Counted from the stretch's first letter, positions 1 through 13,600 are shown. The stretch is 64,000 nucleotides of DNA from Lumbricus terrestris (GCA_949752735.1 OX457053.1:5309781-5373780); one strand, 5' to 3'. The notes: generated by a model from the sequence alone, not told the origin. Numbers and translations: made by a program.

Positions 1-59
1 TCTATTGACCAAGGAGTTGTCGCAAAATTGGTCAAGTAATTTAATAAAAAAAATCCGAA

Positions 60-180
60 TTTTCGGTCATCCCGAAAAACGGGATTCCATGTTTGTCAAT
101 CCCGGGATTACGGGATTGTAAAATGTCCGGGATTCCCGGGATCCCGGTATTCGGGATCCCGGGATTACATTCCCTAGTGT
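60..180. repeat. CCCGGGAT-motif cluster
   Basis: About 120 bp holds repeated, partly palindromic CCCGGGATT/CGGGATCCCG words in both orientations. It looks like a diverged repeat or the sub-terminal part of a DNA transposon. No boundaries or reading frame can be defined. Confidence 0.4.
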
Positions 181-424
181 ATGTTGATGGTTGGTTACAA
201 TAAATAAATAAATAAAATATAACTTCTTATCCCAACCTCAGCTACTTAATATTCATAAAAAAATTCCGTCGTGACCCAACGTAGGGCATGATCCCCGGCT
301 GGTCCAGAATTCATGAAGCATTCTTGTCAAGGACGGTAGGCCTAAAGGACCGTAGGCCTGTTGAAGTATAGAACAAACAAATAGGTTTGCGAATATCCTT
401 GAACTAGTGCTGGAGTAGTGTAGG

Positions 425-668
425 GGGCCCGGTAGAGTAGTGGTTAACACGCTGGCCAAGAGTGCGAGAGGTTGCAGGTTCGAGCCCCCGTTGGGCGGAT
501 TTGCTTTGTAGGCTGCCATCGGCGCCGTGTAATTACAAAGCTGTCTGTTCAGTTGGTAGTTAAGTTTAATTAAGATTACTGCATAACCTGTAAATGTAAA
601 TCGCAGTGCGTCTTGCACCTAGGCGTTTAATTAAAGAAAAAATATTATTATTATTATTATTATTATTA
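425..668 (+). mobile_element. tRNA-derived SINE ending in (ATT)n
   Basis: A pol III-like A box (GTAGAGTAGTGG) lies near 430 and a B box (GGTTCGAGCCC) near 478, the spacing of a tRNA-derived head. A roughly 150-bp body follows and ends in an A-rich stretch and an (ATT)n tail at about 643-668. The body differs from the SINE family seen five or six times later in the window, so this is a separate family. Target duplications were not resolved. Confidence 0.7.
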
Positions 669-747
669 AAACTGTAAACCCTACCAACATTTTCCTACAC
701 CACAAGACGCGCCAACTTCAGTAGGCTACATCGCTTACCAGCAACTG

Positions 748-1795
748 TTGGATAACAAATCTATAACAAATCTTTCCTTCAGGAAAATAACTATATATGT
801 AACATTAATCTCCCTTGATTTTTCTAAAGCGTTTGACATGGTCCGGCATTCTTCACTTGCTTTAAAGTTATCGGAACTAGACATTCCTGATTTTGTTTAT
901 AACTGGCTGTTAAACTTTTTCAAAGATAGAAGGCATATCACCAATTAAGTTCCAGGGAGACCTCTCCTCGATCCGGACCATCAACTGTAGCATAGTCCAG
1001 GGATCTGGGATTGGACCATCCTCTTATATAATTGATGCTTCCGATCTGCAGCCGATCAACCCTAAAAAATTGCATTGTGAAATTCGCAGATGACACGTAC
1101 CTATCTGCTAATTGGCTCATTAATGCGCAAGACAATCAGTGTTGAACTTGACTCGGTTAAGAGCTGGGCAGCCAAAAACAACCTTCGCCTGAACACTACA
1201 AAGTCGAGAGAAATGATATCTCTTGTCGTCAGAATGTGGATGCTCCAGAACTCATTGATGGACTACAAAGAGTAACGTCAATAAATATACTTGGAGTAAC
1301 CATTAACTCTGATCTTCGAGTCACCTGTCATGTAGACAATGTAGTTTCATCTTGCGCCGGGTCGCTTCATGCCCTGCGAACATTGAGAGCTCATGGACTA
1401 TCACCTGATGCTCTTCATACAGTTACAAGAGCAACTACTGTTTCCAGAATGATGTATGCTGCTCCTGCGTGGTGGGGCTTTACTACTGCTCAGGACCGAG
1501 CCAGGATCGAGCGCCTATTATCAAGAGTCCGTCGATCAGGGTACTTGCCAAATGACTCGCCTTCTGCGACTGAAATGGTTGATCTTGCGGATGCTCGTCT
1601 TCTAACTGCCGTTTCCAGAAATGTCTTCCATGTTCTTCGACCGCTTTTTCCACCGGTTGCTCATCGTCCCTATCAATTGAGGCCACGCCCTCACAACTTT
1701 GTATTGCCAACCAAAGATGACAGACATTATATTTCTCGGGTTCTGTATAGAAAGGCACCCTATGTTCATTAATTAATTAATTATAATAAATTGTC
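748..1795 (+). mobile_element. 5'-truncated LINE, reverse transcriptase remnant (CR1/Jockey type)
   Basis: Three overlapping frames together read as the second half of a non-LTR retrotransposon ORF2. The first frame has LDFSKAFD followed by a thumb-like segment ending near 948. An FADDTYL-like motif (the catalytic Asp pair) lies near 1080-1105, split by a frame change. A longer C-terminal frame at 1236-1772 contains LGVTINSDL and YAAPAWWGF. The ORF stop is followed by an ATTAATTAATTAAT tail, so the 3' end is probably intact. The 5' half is missing and at least two frame shifts make it inactive. The clade assignment is by motif only. Confidence 0.85.
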
Positions 1796-2746
1796 TAATC
1801 GCATTATTGCAGCCTACCCTATATAAACATAGAAACATTCTTTTGTAATTTCTGTCATTTTGTGCTCATCCTAAGACAAATGCAACAGTCAAGGCTAAAG
1901 ACATTCTATAGGTATTATATTGTATTTGATCAACTGCTTCTTGTGCCTGATAGCGGTGTGTCTATCAGTTTTTGTTACCATTAAAACGAATATAATAATA
2001 ATGACATAAACCACAAATCAGATAATATAATCAAAGACCTTATAGTTATTGAAATTGAAGTTGAAACATTAGGCCTACTTGTAACATTTTAATTTCGGTT
2101 ACAGCTGCAATGCATGAGGCACATGCGTCGCGTTTTTTTATGGCAAATTGTGTGATTTTTATATGCAAATTAAATATATACATTTTATATGACATTTTAT
2201 ATGACACTTTATATGGCGACCACTTAGCTACAATAATATTATTTGTTTATATAAAAAAAACACATCTGAGTGACAAACCGCAACCAGTCAGATAACTTGA
2301 TTTAAACAGTTTACAAGACTGTGCCAAAAATCATGCAGTAGATCAATCCAGATTGCCCTTGCTAGATTCTATGAGTTAACCAGACAAGTAGGCATAGACA
2401 ATTGTAAATTTTATTGCAGAGCCAACGCTATAAAACAAGAACGTTCAGTAAACAAGGATGATAGGTGACAAAATATACATGTTAACTGACACCCAAACAA
2501 AACATTTCATACTAAATAATATTATTAATTCCATTGTGAATTTATGATAATTATGTTATGTTCCATTCTACAAGACCAAAATTCTAATATATATGTAGAC
2601 TTCAGTGGTGCCACACTTCCGGTCACCTTATCAACATAGGAGGTCGTTTATTTGTAGAGTGCTAGATTTTGATACTTTGGAGATTTTAAAAAAATTCATT
2701 TTACTTGCGCATTATGGGTTTCTCATAGTTGTACTCAGACGCAAGT

Positions 2747-4360
2747 ATGATAAGGATAAGACTGTGTCAAAAGCTGCCATTGAAGTTTAACCGTGTTCGA
2801 ACGCAGTCAACCGCCGCCTATTCGGCTCTTTCCGTTGATTCGCTGTCGTCTGCACCAAGCAATACTCAAAGTTCGGTAAGTGACGAGGAAAAAGTTACTT
2901 TTTGAGGCGCTATAGTGTTTGTGTGTTGAGTTGGGTCTATCTGTTGATTCCTGCTTTCCATTCCCTCGGAGTGAAACCGAATTCCCCGATACGCTGAGAA
3001 TACAAAAACCAGATTTTTCGAAATCAGTTTTGTTGAAGGCGGCAAGACTCCCGAAAATTATTCAGAGTTTAATCAAATACATGACATAATGGTCCTGTTA
3101 GTGTTGTTGATGACAACATAATAGTGTCCTAAAAATTCGGATTGCACTTAGAAAATCGAGGTAAAGGATCGGGCAGATACTTGCTTCGAACGGGGTTTCG
3201 GGTTTCGAGGAATCAGAGCGCACGAGTTCTTTATTCCTGTTAGGGATGGTTTATGTATGTATTTGTGAAGATAAATTATTTTAACTTTGTTCATCTATTT
3301 TGTGATTTTCTTGTGGAGAGCACAGAAATCAGCATGTATATAATGAATGAATGAATAAATGAATGAATGAATATAATTTGACAGAGGACCTCAGAACTCT
3401 TTACAGTGGAATTTTGTTTTTATTTGATATGACCAATGATTGATTGTATAATTTTCATTGTTGCAACGACACTAGAGAAACTACCAGCTACTATGTTGAG
3501 TTCACGACCAGCTACATTTATTAACATCTTTTTTTCCGCAGCCCACTTCACATCTCTTTCGCAGCAGGCACAAGAGAGATGCCGCAGCACAACAACAGAC
3601 GACCTCTGAACCCTGCGCAAAGCCACATTCATTCGACAACGACTTCTTCCCTCAGTCGATCACGCCCTACCTGTTCGACAGCATACCACCCAACCATGAC
3701 CTGCAGACAGGTACAACTCGTATTCAAGTTCTGGAACAATGGAAGCAGCTTCTCGAAGGCCTGAACGCAATCGTCGAGGGCTTCAGCTGCGCCAGAACCG
3801 CCGTGAATGACGTGTCCGCCATACGACTTGCCCTTGAGCGTCACCATCTCGTCAAACTCCTCGTTAAACCCTATAGCTACACCGCCGACGATGTTTTTAG
3901 CTCCACCTCCCGACGCTTACCGTATGATTTTCCACACCCACAAGACGTTGATATAGGATCATTTGGACGCAAAAAGGAAGTGGATGACATCGACGATTCT
4001 GTCGTAAGAAGCGTAAATGCCGTCTGCTCCAATGCCCGCAGCTCCAACGAGCTCTCGGAGTATCGTCGGCGGTCGTGCATTAATCAGTTGGAACACGAGA
4101 GCCTTCGTGCGGTCATGGTACTGACGTCTGGAGCGTGGAAAAACGGTGTTTCCTACGAGGGAATCGATTCGACGTTGGCGAGAAACGCTGCTGATCGGTG
4201 GAATGAAATTTCGCCGGTGATGTTGTGTCAGGTCGGGGAGAATGGAGCGAGGGGAAAGGAGCCGATGGGGTCAAAGGGTCAAGGCCGACCGAACCGTGAC
4301 CAGCTGAACGTTGTGCAGGATTACATGGCGGACAACGTACGTTCTTGTTTTTGGTGGTTC

Positions 4361-4392
<32 letters not shown>

Positions 4393-7300
4393 GTACTCTA
4401 GCTTAACCCTTTACCGACTATAGTGTAGTAAATGGTATGGGTAATTTTATACCCTCGGTCGGTGAAGTGTTAAAGTCTGTCGTTGTAGACATTCTCGGTT
4501 TGGCGCTTCAACTCTTCTCGGCCTTTTATGGAATGGCCTTCCTCTTGGGTTGCATCTGTTCAATAGTTCTGACATATTCTGTGAGCACTGGAAAACTTTG
4601 TTTTTGCCGTGCTGGTGTTGGGAACACCCCTGAGTAGTTTTCTTGAAGAAAGTGCTATATAAATCCCTGAATGAATGAATGAAAATATATGTGTAATTGT
4701 GTATGTATGTGTGTGTGTGTGTGTGTAGATCATTATTACTTGTGTATATTTATCATGTGTTGCTTAAAAATTGCCATATGTGTTTTATTATGAGCACTTC
4801 TTGTATAGATTGACAGTTTTTCTTCCTTTATTGACTTACTAAACTAGCTTTTTGATTCCATTGGAAATCAACCATGGCTTCTCCAACAGGTTATGCTTTT
4901 TGATTAGGATTTTTCTTTATAATTTTTTATTATGATTTCACTTGAAGTGATAACAACTATATATTGATATCACTAGATGCGATTATATAGGCTGTAGATG
5001 TCTTTAGATTGCATAGGTTATGCATAGAAGTTTCTCGATTATATTAATTAATTAATTCTGGATATTTACATAGCGGCCCTTCAAGGTTACTACTCGGGAG
5101 CGCTCCCGACCCAACCTCAGCTGAAAAGTACTGTTTTAAGTCTCCGATAAAATGCATTAGATTAGCTATAAAAGTGATTCAATTCAATTAGATTAAATTG
5201 GAATTATGTGGCTCACTTAAGTGTCACATGTATTCTGTCATCTAGAAACTAACGGCGTGGTACACTTCTCTGAATTGTCTACATTTGCAGCCATAGGGAA
5301 ATGTTATAAACACAGGACTGAAAACTACTTATACAATGTCATGTGACTTTTTTCGTAGTCACCAAACGGTTCCATCTTATTTGCATAACTGATGCATATT
5401 CATGAAGGCAACTCAACGAATAATAATTATACTTGTAAAGTAAAACTTGTCTGTGGAGATTTAAACACCTTATTTAATGTAAGAGACAGGATTATAAACA
5501 GCATCATTGTCGACCATTTAAACAGTATATTTAACTTTGCGCTGATAAATGCAAACTGTTGGTAGTTAAAACGCTTCATTAACTTTTACTATATCGTCTG
5601 TGTGTATAATCTTTGCAGCTGCCGAAAATATTGGTGAAATTTCACTCGTACGATATTTACACGAATGACGTGGTTTTCGAGAACAACTGGTATTTAGACA
5701 AGTCTTACGTTACGGTGTAAGTGCATCAACAGTTACATATTGTTTACATTCTATTACAGGTAATGTTATATTTTTTGTGGCTATTTAAAAGATAAGTGAC
5801 ATGGTTCTGGACTTTGTTAACCTCTGCAGTTTTCGAGAATTTGTTGTGCAAACTTCATAGCCACTTGATGGGGTATCATTATCATCATCATTGTCTTCAC
5901 CATCATCATGATCAGTTTCTTGAACCAGTCATTTGTTGTGGAATGATTTCCAGGGCTTTTCCATGCTAATGAAAATGTCAATGCGAGACAAAATTAATAA
6001 TACCAATTGTAATAATAAGACCAGTATAATGACAACCAAATGTTGCTTTCCTAGGAAACTTTTTGCTCTGCCAGATGTTGACGTGTTTTAACCATCACAG
6101 AATGAATTTTTATGTCTCCGGACAATTTCTTTTAAGTCCTTAGAGATCTGAAGTACCTTGGGTAAAAATAATAATAATGAGACTTAAAGAAATCATGGTA
6201 ATAAGGACACTAATAAAAATAATTATAGTAATAATAATAATACTAAATGATAATGATAATAATAATGAATGATAAACTCCTGGCTTGCACAAATATCAGG
6301 AGATGACAGAGAGATTGCTTTTCTCTTTCAACGCTTATCTATGACTATTCAACACAGTGGATTTCTGCAGCAGTTTTCCTATCAACTTTGATTGATAGGA
6401 AAAGACCATATCTGTGAAAACTATCCATTCCAGAAAATTGCCCCATTGAGTTTTGCAATCCCAAGGGATCATATGGACCTTGGAGAAACAAGATAATGAT
6501 TATAAATGACAATAATAATGATAATAAAATAATAATGATAATAATAACAATAATAATAATAATGATAATAACAATAATGATAATAATAATAATGATAATA
6601 ATAATGATGATAATAATGATAGTAATTTATGCTGTCAATAAAGCCCAGTCTTTGTCTTGCCTACGAACAATGACATCTATTGTGTCACATTTCGTCTGCT
6701 TCCAGAGGAACGCTGTCGTATGCGCTGGAAATCGCGAAACTCCGTCTATTCGTTCATCTCCGATACGCAAACGTCAAGATGCAGCTGCTGAAGGCAACGA
6801 CCGAAGAGGCAGACGGAACCGTCCGCATTCGGTGGCGCATCTCCGGGATTCCTCAGGCAAAGGCCATCATGTTCTGGAAGTTTCTTCCGTGGGCAAGCCG
6901 GTCGTCAGTGGCTGAGAATTTCGAGTAGGTTCTTTGCTGTACTGCTAGGAGTGGATGCTTGACATGCCGTGGTTGGGGTGGTGGACTGTTATAGCGTAGG
7001 TCAGGGTACAGACCAGGGCAGAAATATTTGTTGAGATTTTTGGGGGGGTTGCTGCTGTGATTAGTACACTGACCGTATGCTGTCGGTGGGAGGATGAGAC
7101 GGCAAGGAAGAGGACTGGACATCCGCCCTCTTATATGCCGAGGCTAAGAAAATGAAGTCGCCAGCGCTTTATGCACTTGGCTGGCTCAAGACTAGCTTTA
7201 GGGACTGCTCCTCTTCTTCTTCTTCTTTACTGCTAATGTATTTAGTTAGGTACTGTTGAGAATAATAGAAAGCTGAAAACACATAATATGACCAGAATAC

Positions 7301-8492
7301 ATATTGACATCCGGTAATAGTGTGGCCTATACTCTGCCCATAACGTCTGGAATTGGGAGAAACTAATATAACCGGAGAGGAAATGATGTGACGTTACAAT
7401 TATTGTCTGGTATTTGTGCACTGTACTGTACTGTGACCTATTCAACCAATAATATCTTGAAACCGCTAACACTGATGTAGTAGATCTCCCATAGACACAA
7501 GTGTCTGATAACAATGCAGTGTAACTACAGTCTATGCTCGTAAGGGAACAGCCGATAACAACAGCCACTACTGTGGCCAGAATACACCTACACAATTGTC
7601 TGTAATTTAATCACTAGTGTGACCGGTGTGAGTATGACTAAATCTGCACTGTCAGTGTGGCCAAGCCCGCATTGAATAGGTTTCACGAGTTGGAATTTTT
7701 TTAGAGTGGTCCAAGTGTCAGTTGGTTTAAAATTCTAATTCATTTGTTGATATCTTTTCAATGTACTTTATTTCCTTTGTCCAGATGGCTCGACGGATTT
7801 TCTACATTTTTTGTCAACAACAACGGTCTAATATATAAACATCGAATGGACAGGGTAAAGAGCAGTTGCTTCTATCAGTTCTTGTCACATAACTTATGTT
7901 GCAGTAGCATTTTTGATATGGTCCAAGCAGGGCTTAAAGTGGGCCTGGGGCAGTCATGGACGGCGTCCATGCACTTATTTTAAAATCTGAGTGAGTTAAG
8001 CTAGTTTGAGCGAGCTGTGTAGATGTACAGTTGTGAATAATAGTTTCATGAATATATATGCGACAAATAGATTTATATAGATTTCCAGAAGGTGTTTGAA
8101 TGCATTGAAAGACCTTTGTATACAGATATCGAATGAAGCTAATTAAAGATCCAAAGGGATTTTGAATGATTCTAACTAACTAGCAATAAATATCAACAAA
8201 AAGGATAAACAATGAATAATATTAATTCTGTATTGTCATTACTTATTGGAGAAAACATTTAATCACAAATAAACTATTAGCTTATCGTTAATTCTTAAAA
8301 GTTAACTATTAAAAAATTTAATTCAATAGCCTACTAAATTTTGTAATTTGAATTGCAACAAAGGATATAAAGAGAATCGGTTTCTTTTTCCAGGTTATCC
8401 AAGACGAAGGGCCAGACGTGAAGAAGAGTCAGACGGTCATTGAAAAGATTGCCACGACGATTGCCACACCGCCAGCCACTAACCTCGGCTGA
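2747..8492 (+). CDS. DUF2358 mitochondrial protein, C6orf136-like
   Basis: Six exons join in phase to give 469 aa: 2747-2875, 3542-4336, 5619-5716, 6706-6924, 7785-7854 and 8394-8492. Every junction has GT-AG ends. I chose the ATG at 2747 because it opens a basic, acid-free N-terminus (MIRIRLCQKLPLKFNRVR), typical of a mitochondrial presequence, and runs to a GTAAGT donor. Residues about 309-435 form the conserved domain, with YDIYTNDVVFENN, LFVHLRYANV, DGTVRIRWRISG and LDGFSTFFVNNNGLIYKHR. These match the DUF2358 domain of the vertebrate C6orf136 family as I remember it; its biochemical role is unknown. Exon 2 encodes about 265 residues I do not recognise, making this protein longer than the human one (about 315 aa). 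AATAAA at 8769-8774 is a likely poly(A) signal. It converges on the SHB-like gene. Confidence 0.9.
4369..4392 (+). repeat. (GATT)n microsatellite
   Basis: A short GATT tandem lies about 32 bp into intron 2 of the DUF2358 gene. Tetranucleotide tails of this type also end many LINE fragments here. Confidence 0.8.
4690..5618. other. Intron 2 of the DUF2358 gene, LINE tail inside
   Basis: This is AT-rich intronic sequence. At about 5044-5160 it carries a reverse-oriented LINE 3' end, recognisable by TAGCGGCCCTTCAAGG followed by GGGAGCGCTCCCGACCCAAC. No further coding exon is visible. Confidence 0.6.
6490..6632 (+). repeat. AAT/ATAATG-rich microsatellite
   Basis: Interrupted AAT, ATA and ATG triplets lie in intron 3 of the DUF2358 gene, about 75 bp before the acceptor of exon 4. 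The methionine/isoleucine-rich open frame across it is an artefact of the repeat. Confidence 0.85.
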
Positions 8493-9217
8493 AGCGTTGA
8501 ACCATCGACTACTACTTGAAATAATTTTTACCACCACGTCCCTCTGTGAAGACTTTGCAATGGATTGTTACCGAGCACTGCTGTTTTAACGCAGTCTTAA
8601 TTTATGCACACGCAATGACAACTCTGAAAGAATGTTGTTTTCTGTGATCAGCGCACATGGTTTTCGACTAGTGATGATAATTCTTAAAATTCTAAGCAGA
8701 TGAATGAGCAGCATGTACATTTCTTGATGAAAATGACTGGACCGTCGTAAGATTATATGCTTAATTGTAATAAAAATTCTGATATATCATGGGTCGCGAA
8801 AGTAGTTTAACTTTAGAAAATGACCTTACCGACAACAACCTTGTTATGAGTTAGCGCGCCACAAGAAATTTCTATTGTATTGCACAATTGAAGTCGGGCT
8901 TGCTTAATCGGCTGTTGGAGATGCTTTGAAAAATTAACATCAAGACAAGTACACCAAAGTGTTCTTGTATGTACTCTTATGCATATCTAATTATATATCC
9001 ATACACTTTTATATCACCTTCTCTATTGTGATATCTATCATAATTTCGTATGTACCTGCCGGAAATCATAATGGAATGTATAAGAGCTAGAGTTCTTGAA
9101 CTGGTCCATATTTCTCTCTGAAACTGCAAACATGGCATGTAGTGGACAGTTGTAATACCTTACAGCACCTCAGAAAAAATCTGTCTAGCTGCATTTGCAT
9201 CTCACTTACAAGTTCAT

Positions 9218-9320
9218 TCATTTAAAGAATTTATATAGCGCCTCTTCAAGAGATCTACTCAGAGGCGCTTTCAGCCCAGCCACAGCAAAAAAGTAGTTCT
9301 ACAAAATCTGATTAGCACTG
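9218..9320 (-). mobile_element. LINE/SINE hairpin tail fragment
   Basis: Reads TATATAGCGCCTCTTCAAGA followed by CTCAGAGGCGCTTTCAGCC, the reverse complement of the common retroelement 3' tail. The AGCGCCTCT and AGAGGCGCT arms are perfectly complementary. An ATTCATTCATTT tail sits at its 3' end (left side). Confidence 0.8.
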
Positions 9321-10479
9321 TCAGATATCTAAGGTGCAAAAACTTTGGCTGCTAAAGGTAGCATTGCACTCATTTCTGAATGAACGTGTGTATGTACACA
9401 AGCATGCGTGTATTATAAATATTTATATAGAGCGTTTATATAACGCTTAATTTATGCGTAGGTGGTGACAATCGGACAAGAACGTTGTTTTAGCACAAAG
9501 ATTTGCTCAACATCATTGCGTCGAAACAACATTCGTGATGGCGTAAAGATTTGCTCAACGTCTAAGTCGCATGTGGTCGACGAAATAGAGAGTAAACCTT
9601 AATAAGCAAAACAAATTAAATGCAGATTATATTTATTCGCGATTTAAATGCTTCCACTATCATTTATCACATATATATATATTCATGAAACTATGATTCA
9701 CAACAGTACATCTATATATACAGTTTGCTCAAACGAGCTCCATGCAACCTTAACGGCAATGTATGGAAATAGGAGTTTGCACAAAATGTCAATATACATC
9801 AGTTAACTAAGTATTTAAGCAGTTTCAATGTATTTATACACGTCTCTTATACATATACAGGTACATCCTTTTTACATAGCATCTGTAGAGCTTACACACT
9901 GCCAACAACTGTTCAATGGCTCTCTTAGCCAAGATCTCTGCCACTGCCAATATTTCAATGGATGCCATTCAAATTTGTACATTCCCACGTAGCACTGAGC
10001 AGCCTCAAAAATCCATAAAAATCACTTTCCGTACGTAACACTCAAACAAATCTCCACGGCTACATTTATGTCCAACTTGCATGCAAAATTTTCCAATTAG
10101 TACGGTCAAATGCAATACTAATACAGCTCATAATTCTACCAGTTAAGCGTCAAATAAAATGCTAGCTGGCTGTGAAGCTTTGTTAGCCTTCTGTAGCAAA
10201 TTTTAAAAAAAAACGATCTACTAAAAACAAACTTCATACAATGACTTACTGGCGATACTAACTAATTGTTTGGAATAAAAGGTTATTCAAGCAAACGAAA
10301 TTGTACCCGCAGACCATTACACGGACTAGGAATTGTGACGACGAAAAAGCTGAATTTTCGTCCCAGCAAAGATTACGACAACAGAAGAAAACGAATAGAA
10401 ACTGTAAACGACTAGAATGCCTGCATGATCGTCTGCATAGATGACTGGTAGAAATTCTGATATTATATCCATAGGCGTA

Positions 10480-10781
10480 GGGGACATTTCGGTGGGGTGG
10501 GGGGGGCAAAAATTTAAATTTTGCCCGAAAAATCTGATTACTTTTTTTTAGTCATCCGCCCAAAATCTATGGATTTTCTCGTCCCAAAAATCTGATGACC
10601 TTTTTTTAAAAAGTCATTTACTGTAAATCTTCTTAAAGTATAGCTTTTTACCCCTGTGTGCCCGAAAAAAATCCTCCTGTGCCTCTTTGCCCGAAAAAAA
10701 TTTCCGAAAATTTTCCCCGGCCATGCCTCTTTTGCCCGAAAACCACATTTGCCTCCCTGGATCCCGCCTCCTACGCCTATG
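10480..10781 (-). mobile_element. hAT-type MITE with 8-bp TSD (CATAGGCGTA family)
   Basis: Ends are CATAGGCGTAGG on the left and CCTACGCCTATG on the right. ATTATATC is duplicated exactly on both sides (10472-10479 and 10782-10789). An 8-bp duplication suits the hAT superfamily. The interior repeats GCCCGAAAAA-type words and has no coding capacity. A second copy lies inverted at 52802-53239 in DNAI1 intron 18. Confidence 0.88.
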
Positions 10782-12294
10782 ATTATATCCTATGCCAATC
10801 CGAACATAACTCTGCTGTTCAACAGGTACTGCAGATTTGGGGAACGACTTAGGGATGGGAGAGAAATTTATCATAGAAATGCCATCTTCAATGGTATGGT
10901 AAAGAAACTGCGGCCTAAACAGATGCGAATAAGTATAGGGAACTATATCTTTTAGCATAGGTGCAAAATGTATCCAGAAGGTGTATCTTCACTGGGATTG
11001 GGACCAAACCAGCAGGAAGAGTGCCTGCATTACTACAAATAAAGCAAACAAGCAAAAAATTTCACAGGTAGTTAGCATTACCTGAAGACACAAGAAGCGA
11101 GAGTTTAGAATGCGATGTGATTATAATTATCATAACAGGTCAAACACCATCGTCGGTAGCAGCGAACAAAACTGAACACATACCAGAAACTCCATTACAA
11201 TATGTATCTCATATTAACGTAACTTCTGATGTGCTTGTATCCACTAGTCCATAGTGACACTAGGAGAATGAATACAAGTCAGTGCCAGTGGCTATCGTAC
11301 CAGAGGAAATTTTGCACTATATGCAACTTATGTAGTTAGCGCATACATATATAATAATTATATACACAGCTTTACACACCAATATTAATTTAATACGCAC
11401 GCATGTTTTAAATTTCTTGCTGCTTTAAGCCAAGGGTATGTAGAAAAACTACTGCAAACTAGTCCAAGTAAAAGACCTACATAAAAACCAATGCAAACCT
11501 TTCCAAGAATTGTACTGCAGTATGACAATTACAGCGTAACGTAGCCAAAAAACAGTAGTAGTAAAACTTGATACAGCAAAAGCTAATTCTGACTAAGCAA
11601 CTTCGATTTCTTCAGCAAGAATAGTTCTGTAACCGATCCACAACAGTTGATTTACAGCACGGCAATCGGAATATTAAATAAACAGCAGCAAGTTTTGTAG
11701 AAAATGGAAAAAAAGCGTAGAGTATAACTGCAAAATAAAACGGTCAACGCTGTCAAATGCAGAGGGAGAGAATCGAGCAGATCGTGAAAGCAATACCAAG
11801 CGGAAACTGTACAAGAGGAGATATGCCTTCCATCGGGTCTACATGTACCACCAAGGACACTCTTTGGTCTTCTGCTCATCTCTAAAAACCATTCCTTTAA
11901 ATAGTGACTGGGTCGGAAGTGCCTCTTGAAGGGGTATAATATCAAATTTTACACTGAATGAACTGTCTATACTCCTCCATAAAAACTGCTCAGAAGTTTG
12001 GAGAAAATCATGACACAATGCTCAAGAGTAACATGACAACAAGCCTGAGATTCCAATCTGGGTGAAAGAGAGTGAGTGAACAGTTAACACGTCAGCTAAT
12101 CTCAAGAGCCTTATCAAACGAGACGACTCATCGCAGGCGCACGACTGCGAATAAAACAAAGAAAGCGAGAAATCTTTTTACAATAACGGAACATTCTGAA
12201 TAATCCTTTCAACACACTTCGCTGTTTTGCATCTTAACACAGCAACATAATTCTTCACATCAATACCAACTGTCACATTAAAAAGTCCATCGTC

Positions 12295-12301
12295 GTCGTC
12301 G

Positions 12302-12366
<65 letters not shown>
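12295..12366 (+). repeat. (TCA)n microsatellite
   Basis: About 24 uninterrupted TCA triplets. On the minus strand they give a poly-Asp open frame that should not be taken as a gene. Confidence 0.95.
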
Positions 12367-12399
12367 TGCGACATGTAACAATATCATTGGGGTGTCATC

Positions 12400-12520
12400 T
12401 TCAGCCCTTCGCTACTTGAAGTCTTTCTTATTTCCTCGGGGCTGTCACGCTGAGAGCACCTCTGAATAGCTAAGAGGCGCCTTAAAATGCTTATATACAA
12501 TACAATACAATCATAAAGAC
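12400..12520 (+). mobile_element. LINE 3' tail fragment
   Basis: Contains AGAGCACCTCTGAATAG and AAGAGGCGCC, a diverged copy of the retroelement hairpin tail, and ends in ATACAATACAATACAATC. Confidence 0.65.
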
Positions 12521-12959
12521 TACCCTAGCACCATTCTTATCGCAAAAACAGAGTGCCAATACATTGTTGAACTAATCTGGGATCCCAAACAAAATTCTGA
12601 GCATTAAAATCTCAAAACATGTCCATAACCACACTAGTCACCTTCCGATTACACATGACTGAAATATCTTAACTATTACACACAACATATTTATAAGCCT
12701 TTGATGACCCGACAGGTCACGACCTGGCACAAATACCATAAAATGCAAGGTCCCTAATTCACTACACAGAAACTCGATTCGTGAAAAGAAATATCGGGTT
12801 AAACCTTCAATATCTTGTACATCCCAACAAACTTAGAAAAAAATCACAGAAATTGGCAACAAGTTATGGTAAACAAAACGATATATGGGAATCTATAATT
12901 GTCCAACGTCTATGAGATATCTCAACAATTCTTCAGCCACTTTGAATCGAGCTTTGTCA

Positions 12960-13600
12960 ACCATTGTGTAACACACACCAATTATATACAGCTCATCACT
13001 CACTTATTACAAGCAACTCCGCCACTGGTCGTACTCTGCCAGTGCCAGTCCCAAGTCTGGATAAAGGAGGAGGGCGTCGCTAATGGTCTTTGTTACCACA
13101 CAGTGACGTTAAACTGCAAATACTACTACTTATTACAAGCAGTGATCTGCACAGACAACACGAAAACATGCTGCACCATGTCACCAATTTGGTCATATCT
13201 CCGCTTGCATGTCCTCCACTGGTTCCCTGTCCAGCAGTGCATCCGTTACAGGGTCTCATCCATTGTCTGACACGGTGTCCTGGGCAATGTGCCTGTCTAT
13301 CATCAGGAGTTCTTTACTTGAACGAACTTCGGCTTGCTCTGGTCGCCAATCTCTGCGTTCGGCCTGTGGAGGCGCATTTGTGGTTTCACATGCATGCACA
13401 GTCATAAGACAGAATAAGGGTTTCGCAATTGCCTGGAATAGCCTTTCCATTAGCCTGCGCTCCATTCCACATGACTTGTCTAACCATTTCTATACGCTAC
13501 TCAAGACTTTCATCTTTCACGATGCCGAGTCGGGAGCGCCTCTGAATAGTTACTTGAAGGGAGCTATAGAAATTCTATAGACAGATATAAATTCTATAGA
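12960..13600 (+). mobile_element. LINE ORF2 C-terminal remnant, frameshifted
   Basis: Split among three frames are LHWFPVQQCIRYRVSSIV, VYHQE-like residues and AWNSLSISLRSIPHDL, then LLKTFIFHDAESGAPLNS. This is the order seen at the C-terminus of CR1/L2-like ORF2. The hairpin tail follows (GGGAGCGCCTCTGAATAG, CTTGAAGGGAGCTATA), then tandem TAGATAGAAATTCTA repeats up to about 13700. Confidence 0.75.

Noticed and set aside
1483..1758. 91-aa minus-strand frame
   Set aside because: Antisense shadow of the LINE ORF2 C-terminal frame at 1236-1772.
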